Made by a program: the position numbers and the translations under genes
Part shown: positions 6,841 to 13,599 of the stretch, piece by piece
How the letters are laid out: each line of letters starts with the position of its first letter
How positions within the stretch are numbered: the stretch's first letter is position 1
Source of the DNA: Dunaliella salina
Lineage: Eukaryota; Chlorophyta; Chlorophyceae; Chlamydomonadales; Dunaliellaceae
Direction: 5' to 3'
Length of the DNA stretch: 13,599 bases
NCBI GenBank assembly: GCA_002284615.2
Contig: MU069536.1
Span: 144,964 to 158,562 of the forward strand
The notes under the pieces: model-generated
Told to the model about the DNA's origin: nothing
What the model saw: the letters and a program-made list of their open reading frames with translations, nothing else
The model's database searches: none

Positions 6841-8365
6841 TCACATCATGTTCGGAGATGGTCTTCTCGCACTTGCACCCAGCACACAGGCGGCTCAGCG
6901 CCTTATCATGTTCAGAGATTGTCTTCTGGCACTCCCAGCCAGCACACAGGTAGCGCAGGGCGTTGTCACATTATGTTAAGAGAAATTGCTGGCCCTTGTG
7001 CCCCTCCCTGCTGGTGCATTGCGGCACATAGGCGGCGTAGCACAGGTGGCAAAGGCCTTCTTTTCCCTGTGACCGTGTACAGGTGGCAAAGCGCCTTATC
7101 AAATCATATTCAGATACCATCTTCTGGCACTTAAAGCCTGCACTCAGGTAGCGCAGCACATCAGAGGATGCTGGCCATGCTGCCTCCCCCTGCTGTTGCA
7201 TTGCAGTCAGCACACAGGCGGCACAGCCAGGTGGCAAAGGCCTTCTTTTCCTGGTAAATTTGTGCGGGTGGTAGCACCCTATCACATCAAGTTCAGAGAG
7301 CGTCTTCTGGCACTTGCACCCAGCACATAGGGGGTGCAGCGCCTTGCTACATCATGTTCATAGGGATCGGCATGTAGCGCTATAACAGCCATGCCTGTAG
7401 CATGATATAGCGCTATATAGCGTTATAGGGATATATTGCGCTAAATAAAATCGCTATAATTCTCCAGAACTCCCCTTTCCAAGTCCAATTTGGCCATCAG
7501 ATTCGGATGGCAGGCGGGGGACAGTGCACAGAGCACCCTTGCCAAAAATTACAGTGAAAAAATAATCCTCTTAAGCTCTGGACGTGATCTGGCCCAAATA
7601 TAGCGCTATATCAGCATTCCAATTTGGTGAAGGGCGCTATATCAACACTCCGTTTTGGTGAAGGGCACCTCCTCCTTGATGATGTGAATGGCCATCAGTC
7701 TGTAAACTGCTTGTGCTAGCTGGAGCTCACTGTAAAGGATGCCATCTTGCTCTTCTTGGGGTTGGGCTGGCCAATGCGTCCCAGTGAACTACATACATTT
7801 TTTTGATTTTCACGGCCTTAGATGGCCTTAGAAAAGCGATTTTGGCATACCCAATCTTAGCACGCGCTATATCCCAAAATTACACAGCGCGATATCGCGC
7901 TATATCGCGCCATGTTATATATCACGCTATGTTATGTACAGCGCTATATGCCAATGCCGATCCCTACATATTCAGAGAGGGGATGCTGGCCACTCTCCCC
8001 CCCCCTGTACGGGTGCTTTGCAGACAGCACACAGGCGGTGCGGCACGGGTAGCATGGCGCCTTATCACATCATGTTCATGAAGCGTCTTCTCGCACTTCC
8101 AGCCTGCACGCTTGTAGCGCATCGCCTTGTCGCATCAGAGGATGCTCGCCCTTCTGCCTCTCCCTGATATGGTGCATTGCAGTCAGCACACAGGCGGCGC
8201 AGCACAGGTGGCAAAGGCCTTCACTTCCTCGCAGCCTTGTACAGGTGGCAAAGCGCCTCATCACATCACGTTCTGAGATTATCTTCTTGCACTTCCAGCC
8301 AGCACACAGGTAGGGCAGCGCCAGATCAAATCATGCACAGAGAAAGGATGACGGCCATTGTGCCT
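6841..8365 (-). repeat. Higher-order array of about 190-bp units carrying a copy of exon 3's start
   Basis: Units are marked by TCTTCTNGCACTT at about 6862, 6920, 7110, 7301, 8085 and 8281, spaced mostly near 190 bp once the 606-bp hAT insert is removed. On the minus strand each reads GTGC(A/C)AGAAGAC..., the counterpart of the exon 3 start GTGCGAGAAGAC, translated C(E/Q)KT(I/L)SEHD. Between markers lie the short CACAGGTGGCAAAG units. The array therefore repeats the intron 2/exon 3 junction. No copy keeps a usable full exon. Confidence 0.75.
7361..7966. mobile_element. hAT-like non-autonomous element, 606 bp
   Basis: Perfect 13-bp TIRs, TAGGGATCGGCAT at 7361-7373 and its complement at 7954-7966. 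The flanks are CATGTTCA (7353-7360) and CATATTCA (7967-7974), an 8-bp duplication with one change, as expected for hAT. The TIR resembles known hAT ends of the C/TAGGG.TCGGCA type. GCGCTATA and close variants recur about nine times, clustered near both ends, as transposase-binding subterminal repeats do. Removing the element and one duplicate restores the host array unit (CATCATGTTCAGAGAG). There is no full transposase; a 49-codon open stretch at 7642-7788 on the minus strand ends VPFTKTEC and could be a remnant. Confidence 0.8.
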
Positions 8366-9327
8366 CTGCAAGCGAGGCAACGGCGGTTTCCTAATTGTGA
8401 CCCCACAGCCTTCACTTACTCTTGTCCTCTTGCTTCACCCAGAATGCGCATGATGTAGCTATGTGCTCCTGGACTGTAGCACCCTGTCTCCCATGCAGCA
8501 ATGGTCTTCACAACTATCCTCCGTTGCAACCATGGTCACCAGGTCCTTGCCATCTGTGCTGCAAAAGCCTCCACCTCAACATCGTTCTTTCTGAACAGCT
8601 TGCCTTCTTACTCCTGCGCCCAGGGCAGTCACCCACACCTGGTGGCCTCCATCTCATTCTCTTTCTTCCCAAACAGCTTGCCCTTCACCTGTGTCCCAAA
8701 ATGCCCTTTACTGTGCAGGCCTCTTTTATATCAGCCCAGTGCACAGCCTACCGCATACAATGTGGCTATTCAACGAAGCAGGTATGTTCAGGTCTACGGT
8801 TTGAGACTGCAAACGCGATAAAACGCATGCAAAGTTTGAGTTCAAGACATGCTTGATGGCACGATCGATCGAGAGCAAGGTGGCCCGGAGGGAGGCCAGC
8901 AAGCCTCGAAGGAGCTTCTAGCAACCCTTTAAGCCTTTCCTCATCGTGAAAGTCTACTTAAAAGTCCACACAACAGCACGGAATGAAGGAAAAGGGTCAA
9001 TGCCACCGTCCACCGGACTTTGATTGACCTCCAAGAGAGCTTCGCTGGCTGAATGTTGTCAATGGAGGCGTGAAGTTCGAGGAAGAGCAATCTTGAAACG
9101 CGACAAAATGCAAGTGAAGTTCAAATTTGATGGAGCGCGAGGTTTGTCTCACTGAACCACCCTGCAACTCGTAAAGAAAGAGGGCTTCAGGAGTAGAATC
9201 CGGCACTGCAGTGCATGACCCCACCTGAAATGGCCTACAGGGCTTACAACAAAGCCATGAAGCAGTACTTGACACCCACCTACTTTCACCCCTCCACACA
9301 CACCCCAACCCACATGCTGGCACAACC
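8366..9327. repeat. Intron 2 interior with two diverged direct repeats
   Basis: A segment of about 40 bp ending GAACAGCTTGCCTTC (about 8569-8609) returns about 80 bp later ending AAACAGCTTGCCCTTC (about 8647-8687). On the minus strand it reads KLFRKNDVEVEAFAAQMAR in the first copy, possibly a far-decayed version of the ENQERVKAMAAQ exon. A second pair is GCAAACGCGATAAAACGC with GAGTTCAA (about 8807-8843) against GAAACGCGACAAAATGC with AAGTTCAAATTTGATGG (about 9095-9132). No gene is seen. Confidence 0.4.
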
Positions 9328-9681
9328 TGTGTGGCCACGGCAGTCACCCACTCCTGGTTCTAATGCTTGGTTTGCAGTACAATCTGGGAATGACGACTCC
9401 CTACTTCTTGACCACACTGCTTGCCAGCTGCGCAGTCATGGTATCTGCTTGACATGACCCTAATCCTAACCCTTACCAAAAGCCAAACCCTACCCCTCTT
9501 CAATTCTGCGTAAGATGCCCTCCCACCTTTGCGGCCATGGCCTTCACCCGCTCCTGGTTCTCCCGTCTTGGCCTGCTGTTCTCTGACAATGACACCCAAC
9601 TTCTGGACCATGTTCCTTGCCACTTCTGCAGCTACGATCTCAGCCTGTACTTCTATATTTGTGTGCAGGACGCTTTCATAC
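9328..9681 (-). repeat. Donor-side copies of exon 2
   Basis: Two tandem copies of the exon 2 donor half plus intron follow the exon. The nearer (from 9527) keeps CGGGAGAACCAGGAGCGGGT and AAGGCCATGGCCGCAAAG|GTGGGA, but one extra base early in the copy breaks the frame. The farther (about 9331-9460) is more decayed. The copies are spaced about 160 and 200 bp. Confidence 0.75.
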
Positions 9682-9816
9682 CTGCGCGGCCATGGCCTTC
9701 ACCCGCTCCTGGTTCTCCCGTTTGGCCTGCAGTTCCTCCGTGGCCAGGTCAGGGCCCAGCCTCCCCAGCTGCCAGTACCCTGCTTTCTTCACGTTGTAGT
9801 CCTTGTCCTCAAAGTC
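9682..9816 (-). CDS. JHY-like gene, second visible exon (LGPDL block)
   Basis: A 135-bp exon of exactly 45 codons. The acceptor is GTGCAG at 9817-9822; the donor GCGCAG|GTATGA has its GT at 9680-9681. The peptide starts DFEDKDYNVKKAGYW, continues QLGRLGPDLATEELQ and ends AKRENQERVKAMAAQ. The basic and acidic second half looks helical. The LGPDL core followed by a charged helix ending AAQV, once joined to the next exon, is the part most like JHY. Codons ending in C or G dominate, unlike the surrounding DNA. A shortened copy with its own splice sites lies upstream (9888-9938), and two decayed copies of the donor half lie downstream (near 9527 and 9331). Confidence 0.7.
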
Positions 9817-9960
9817 CTGCACGCATTGCAAACGACATGGCATTTGCACACGACATTGAATTTGATTAGGATTCACAACAGCCTCACCGGCTCCCAGTGC
9901 CTTGCTTCCTTCACGTTGTTGTCCTTGTCCTCAAAGTCCTGCACCCATTGTACGTGTCAG
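9817..9960 (-). repeat. Acceptor-side copy of the exon 2 junction
   Basis: The junction CCTTGTCCTCAAAGTCCTGCAC occurs (in two parts of this array) at 9801-9822 and again at about 9923-9944, spaced 122 bp. In addition, a smaller repeat of about 17 bp (TTGCAAACGACATGGCA) is present twice at about 9826-9860. Confidence 0.65.
9888..9938 (-). pseudogene. Short in-frame copy of exon 2 with splice sites
   Basis: After an acceptor GTGCAG (9939-9944) the copy reads DFEDKDNNVKEARHWEP, then CCG|GTGAGG (GT at 9886-9887), where the parent exon reads DFEDKDYNVKKAGYWQL. It is 51 bp, 17 codons, phase 0 on both sides, so including it would add 17 residues without breaking the frame. It could be a cassette exon, but its donor arose where the parent exon has coding sequence, and simple decay is equally likely. 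Confidence 0.6.
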
Positions 9961-11411
9961 GACATCAATGCATGCCACAGAGAATCCACTACAGCCTTTT
10001 CAGCTCCCAGAAAACACTGCCTCAAACTTCAGTTCTTGCCCTCCATGTCCTGATCCAGAGGGGGTGTACCATTGTGCGGGACTTCAACAGGCAGAATCTC
10101 AAAATCGCACGGGTATCCATGAGCCAAATATTGCCAGTGCAAAGAACGTTGTGGGCTTCAGGTGCTGATACTTTTGGTCCTGGGGCATCCGCGCATGTCT
10201 GAGATACTGCCATCAAGACCAGGTGAAACCTTATGAAAACATCGAGTCCTGCCAACTGCAGCAATGCAGATTGTTTTATTGACACCTAAAACAGTTTAGA
10301 GTTAGTGAAGAGCATGCTGGGACCTTCCAGGAGGGTGCTCGTGAAGAAGGAGCAGACCAATTTCAAAGTGCAAACAGGGTGCCGTTCTTTCCCCCCTAAA
10401 CTCACTTTCTATTTTCTAAACATCACACCTATAATATCAGGCGTGTGAAGGAAAATTACCAGGGGCCGAAGCAAAATTGTAACCTTATTTGGCACGCGCT
10501 GTTACACCCTGACCTTAAAGTGACGCCATTCCTTCATCGATGTTTTCCAATAACTCAGCCCTCCAGGTAATGCAGCTCAGATGGTTGCGCTGGAGGGTTT
10601 GAGGCTAGGGTTTGCCCTGGGACAAAAACCCCTCTCCCAGCCATCTGATGGTGTGGGTACACTGGGTACACTCTTTTGATACAGTTAGTCTCCTGCATGC
10701 TCAGGTTTCATGATGAAAGCCAATTGACCTCATTCCCATACCTCAGCATGCAGTGCAATATCTTTCCCTTACCACCCGGTGCACACAGGGGGTCCACCCC
10801 CCTAACTTCTGATGAGGAATCTTGGTTACGAGCCGCTGCCGTGACAAGTAGCAAGTGACACGTGTCAGCGGCGGAGCTTGGCTCTTAAAGTTAAAATCCA
10901 AATATTCGCGCACTGGGGGGTTCTCAACATGTACGGACCCTGCAACTCTTAGAAAAACCCTCCGTAACCTCACAAGCACCACAGCAAATGTAACACTTGG
11001 CTCTGGTTGCACACCTCGCGTAATTTTATAGCAATACTCCTTGATATCGCAATGGAACTTTTAAAATAATACAAGAGCGCCCTCGCCGTGTCTCCAGATG
11101 CAGCGAGAGCATGCTCGAACTAGCAATGCTGAGAACAGTATTTCTTGTATCAGACCAAAGAGTCACACAGTCAGGGGGCTGGCATCCCGTTCCTGTCAGG
11201 TGGGACTGTGGCACTTGCACACTTCAGCAAGATGTCATCTTTCAGCAAGAATACAAACAGGCACTTGAAGACTCAAAATGCAAGTGTTCCTGCCAACGGC
11301 TCGTCCCTCGCTGGTCCCATGTTTCTTTTTGGCATTTCAACTGCAGGGCTGAAGGTTCCAAGCGCACGCCCATCATCACACGCAGATGCATGAAAAAGGG
11401 CAATCCAAAAA
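9961..11411. other. Intron 1 interior, no gene seen
   Basis: Unique-looking sequence. The most protein-like open frames (11145-11393 plus strand; 10743-11012 minus strand) have no recognisable motif or splice context. A hAT-like end, CAGCGGCGGAGCTTGG, starts at about 10866 but has no partner. ACCCTGCAACTC followed by a T/A-rich tail occurs at about 10937 and also at 9159, perhaps pieces of one old dispersed repeat. Confidence 0.4.
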
Positions 11412-11760
11412 TGTGATGAACCTTCCATTCCCCTCCCGGCCGATTCACCTTCCATCATCCCCCGGCCCTTTCCTTCCATGTTGCTGCAGCACATTTGCAC
11501 TTGAAAAGAGGATACAGGACAGGTCATCCTTTCCTTCCTCTGTGGACCTGTCCTGGCTTCGCCCTCTCATCCAGGTTGCTTCAACACAATTACATAAGCA
11601 GGGAAGGGCAGGTCATCCTTTCCGTACCACCGTGGACCTGTTCTACCTTTACAGCCATGTTGCTGCAGCACCATTGCTCTGGAAAGCAGGCGGAACCAGG
11701 GCACCCCTCGCTACCTGAGCCCATTCCTGCCCATAAAGCAGAGCCCATTCCTGCAAACAA
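11412..11760. repeat. Tandem repeat, three units of about 80-105 bp
   Basis: Units share GGNCAGGTCATCCTTTCC, GTGGACCTGTYCT and CATGTTGCTGCAGCA. The clearest pair begins near 11516 and 11614, with a more diverged one before them. A separate 23-bp duplication, GAGCCCATTCCTGC, occurs at about 11718 and 11741. It may be the distal, decayed part of the donor array that follows. Confidence 0.6.
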
Positions 11761-11809
11761 AGTTGCAGGCACAGCTGCTTACTCCCATCCTTCTTCCCTC
11801 CCCTAGCCT

Positions 11810-12332
11810 ACACCTTTGGGCCAAACGAGCTTTAATCACAGGCCTGGGTTGCTTCAGGAGATGTTCTTCTTTCACCATGCCCTTACCTACAGCATATGGG
11901 CTGGAATCCACAGGCGTGGGTTTGCCCAAGGTGACGTTCTTCTGTCACGATGTCCTCACCTTCAGGCCGTAATCCAAGGGAATGGGTGTGCTGAAGGGAC
12001 GTCCTTCCCCCCCTTTCTTTCACCTTCGAGCTGTATGGGCTGTAATCACAAGCCTTGTTTGCGAAAGGAAAAGGAAAGGATGACCTTCTGTCACCATGCC
12101 CTCACCGCAGGCCATACGTGATGCATTCCACAAGCCTGGGTTTGCTAAAGGGGATGGTCTTCCCTCCCCTTGCCCTCACATGCAAGCCGTTTGGGCAGTG
12201 ATCCACAGGCCTGGATTTGCTGAAGGATGGGGATGGCCTTCCCTCTGGTTGCCTCACCTCCAGGCCAGAAAAGCTGTGACCCACAGGCCTGGATTTGCTA
12301 AGGGGGATGTTCTTCTTTTACCATGTCCTCAC
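11810..12332 (-). repeat. Donor-side array of exon 1, seven copies of 65-82 bp
   Basis: CACAGGCCTGG-like anchors fall at 11837, 11909, 11974, 12047, 12129, 12204 and 12282, with the exon copy at 12357. On the minus strand units read (F)SKPRPV..., a diverged YGLK-like end, then GTGAGG, so each contains the exon's 3' half and its donor. Examples are SKPRLVECITYGLR and SKSRPVDHCPNGLH. Several copies keep GTGAGG and an open frame. Confidence 0.8.
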
Positions 12333-12460
12333 CTTCAGGCCGTATGGGCTGTAATCCACAGGCCTGGGTTTACTAAAGGGGATGTCTGAGCTGCCCCCCG
12401 AGTGCCCACCTTCAGAGCCATAGGATGCCTTGCCGCCTGCTGCCAGTGGCCCTTTGTCAC
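12333..12460 (-). CDS. JHY-like gene, first visible exon (PVDYSPYGLK block)
   Basis: A 128-bp exon: two bases completing a split codon, then 42 codons ending in phase 0. The acceptor is CTGCAG at 12461-12466; the donor AAG|GTGAGG lies at 12327-12332. The peptide has a Gly/Ala/Ser-rich first half (DKGPLAAGGKASYGSEGG) and a second half ending SKPRPVDYSPYGLK. The last residues should lead straight into DFEDKDYNVKK of the next exon, which fits a JHY-type block upstream of LGPD. The frame also runs open upstream across the proposed acceptor, so the 5' boundary is less sure than the donor. The first half is repeated on the acceptor side (12461-12870) and the second half on the donor side (11810-12332); only this copy joins both halves in one frame without damage. 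Confidence 0.6.
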
Positions 12461-12870
12461 CTGCAGGCCGGGCACAGTGGGAAATCGCACAACATTCAGG
12501 AACGCTGTCTTGGTGCTTGACACAGATGCCCTCCATCAGAGCCGTAGGATGCCTTGCCGCCTGCTGCCAATAGCCCTTGTCACCCACAGATCGGGCACCA
12601 TGGACGGAACACACAACATGCAGCAACTCAGTATTGGTGCTTGACATGAATGCCCTCCATCAGAGCCGCAGGATGAACCGCCGCCTGCTGCCAGCAACCC
12701 TTTGTCACCTGCGGGCCGGGCACCATGGACGGAACACACAATATTCAGGTAGATGATTCTGTTGCTCAACACAAATGCGCTCCATCAGAGCTGCAGCATG
12801 GCTTGGGGCCTGCACCCAGCAACCCTTGGTCTTTTTTTTTGTGGGTGCCGGCCAGGCACCAGGGGAGAAT
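12461..12870 (-). repeat. Acceptor-side array of exon 1, 124-bp units
   Basis: GCCGCCTGCTGCC anchors fall at 12432 (exon), 12556, 12680 and about 12805, a period of 124-125 bp. Units hold the intron end (CATGGACGGAACACACAA, complement), an acceptor CTGCAG or CCGCAG, and the exon's 5' half (GDKGLLAAGGGSSCGSDGG in the third copy). The second copy has lost one base and shifts frame. Confidence 0.8.
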
Positions 12871-13548
12871 GAGGATATTAAGCACAGAGCCGTACATTTC
12901 CCCCTGAAGCGGCCCTCTGGACAGGTGTGCTTGATTTCATTTTGCTCCCGACATGAGAGACGTTGGTGCGGCTCGGCACATGTCCAGAATTATGGCAGAG
13001 AAGCGGACACCTTTCCCCAGCACTTTGACTGACTGCCCTCCCCTTTTGCGGAATGGGAGGGACGACAAAAAGGGTTGGCCAATTTTATGTATGTATGCCA
13101 TAACGTACAGCATGTTGATCATTACGCAATGTTCATCTTTTTTCAAGCTCTGCGTAATGCACAAAAATTGGTTTTGAGGTGCGAATTGGGTGAATTCTTG
13201 GGGTTTTTGGGGAAATTTGGGTGCATAATGGGGGAATGGGTTTATTCAATCCGAAAGAAATAAGGGTACTGGTCACAATCCTCTACGGTATTGTATTTTC
13301 CCTGCCAAAAAGCTGAACAATACAGCATACTCATCCGGAATTGGCAAAGCCAAGTGACAAATGAGGCAGAGACAAACTTCCCCTCGTGAAAGCTGCCTTT
13401 TGTAACATCCAAGCAGAGATTGACCATTGAGTCGGTGGCCTTGTTGAACGTGGCGGACATGCCTTGTCTGCGTCACGGCCGCCCTGTGTTTGCGCACAGC
13501 TTAATCTCAACGTACACTGGTCTACCTGCTCATACACCTTACAGCATG
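12871..13548. other. Upstream intron sequence, no gene seen
   Basis: No splice-flanked exon is evident. A 72-codon minus-strand open frame at 13242-13460 is the best coding candidate, but it has no recognisable domain and no JHY-like motif. Confidence 0.35.
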
Positions 13549-13552
13549 CATG

Positions 13553-13599
<47 letters not shown>
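13549..13599. repeat. (TG)n microsatellite at the window edge
   Basis: After a short GCATGCATGCATG stretch, an uninterrupted TG dinucleotide run continues to the last base of the window, so its true length is not visible. Confidence 0.95.

Larger units (their letters stand above)
269..12460 (-). other. Gene model: C-terminal part of a JHY-like cilia gene, four exons
   Basis: Joined exons 12333-12460, 9682-9816, 5271-5366 and 269-607, transcribed right to left. Introns are 2516, 4315 and 4663 bp, all GT-AG (GTGAGG..GTGCAG, GTATGA..GTTCAG, GTGAGT..TTGCAG) and all phase 0. The frame is open through every junction down to the stop at 269-271, giving about 230 residues. The order of blocks (PVDYSPYGLK, QLGRLGPDL, AAQVREDNLK, RERALQFAKNVPKP, LEMLEAQHE) matches my memory of the C-terminal region of vertebrate JHY (C11orf63), which is needed for normal motile cilia; no search was run. 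The N-terminal exons must lie above 12460. The exons themselves are clear; the family name is an inference. All other features below 12333 lie in introns of this gene or just past its 3' end. Confidence 0.65.

Noticed and set aside
6339..6844. Overlapping Cys-rich open frames on the minus strand
   Set aside because: They are translations of the 32-33 bp minisatellite in several frames at once; the open frame follows from the repeat.
9455..9492. CCCTAATCCTAACCCTTA, resembling telomere repeats
   Set aside because: Only two or three irregular copies; too short and degenerate to call an interstitial telomere.
10866..10882. CAGCGGCGGAGCTTGG, resembling a hAT terminal repeat
   Set aside because: No matching inverted end or target duplication was found in the window.
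11145..11416. Plus-strand open frame with protein-like composition
   Set aside because: No recognisable motif, no convincing splice sites, and it is opposite to the only supported gene.
13242..13460. 72-codon minus-strand open frame
   Set aside because: Protein-like composition but no known domain and no link to the gene's reading frame; left as undetermined.

Overview
The window looks like the nuclear DNA of a flagellated eukaryote with a large, repeat-rich genome. A green alga (prasinophyte or charophyte type) is my guess; the sequence does not prove it. There is no bacterial gene layout. Coding sequence is sparse, split into short exons with GT-AG introns, and set in minisatellites and DNA transposons. 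I recognise no RNA genes.

One gene, on the minus strand, accounts for most of the window. Four exons (12333-12460, 9682-9816, 5271-5366, 269-607) are joined by three phase-0 introns of about 2.5, 4.3 and 4.7 kb. Together they encode about 230 residues that resemble, from memory, the conserved C-terminal block of JHY (C11orf63), a protein of motile cilia. The block runs from a PVDY..YGLK segment through LGPDL, AAQVREDNLK, ARERALQFAKNVPKP and a final LEMLEAQHE coiled coil. The 5' part of the gene lies beyond base 12460.

The introns are built in an unusual way. Beside each exon edge lies a local tandem array whose unit is a copy of that splice junction: some intron plus the first or last part of the exon. 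Acceptor-side arrays lie at 608-990, 5367-5560 with 6405-8365, 9817-9960 and 12461-12870. Donor-side or 3'-end arrays lie at 62-268, 4205-5264, 9328-9681 and 11810-12332. Several copies keep splice sites and short open frames, giving candidate cassette or pseudo-exons.

Four insertions lie in this matrix. A TIR element at 2614-3834 (13-bp perfect TIRs, TSD TATAT) carries an ORF for a protein with two zinc fingers and a PIP-box. A shorter relative at 5669-6390 (TSD TGAGG) lacks the ORF. A hAT-like non-autonomous element at 7361-7966 has 13-bp perfect TIRs and an 8-bp TSD with one mismatch. A 194-bp insert at 4526-4719 is flanked by GTCACCA. For the last two, removing the insert restores the surrounding repeat unit, so they are younger than the arrays.

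Remaining stretches (991-2613, 3835-4204, 8366-9327, 9961-11411, 12871-13548) are intronic or upstream DNA with minor repeats, a G-quadruplex motif, a hairpin and a terminal (TG)n microsatellite.
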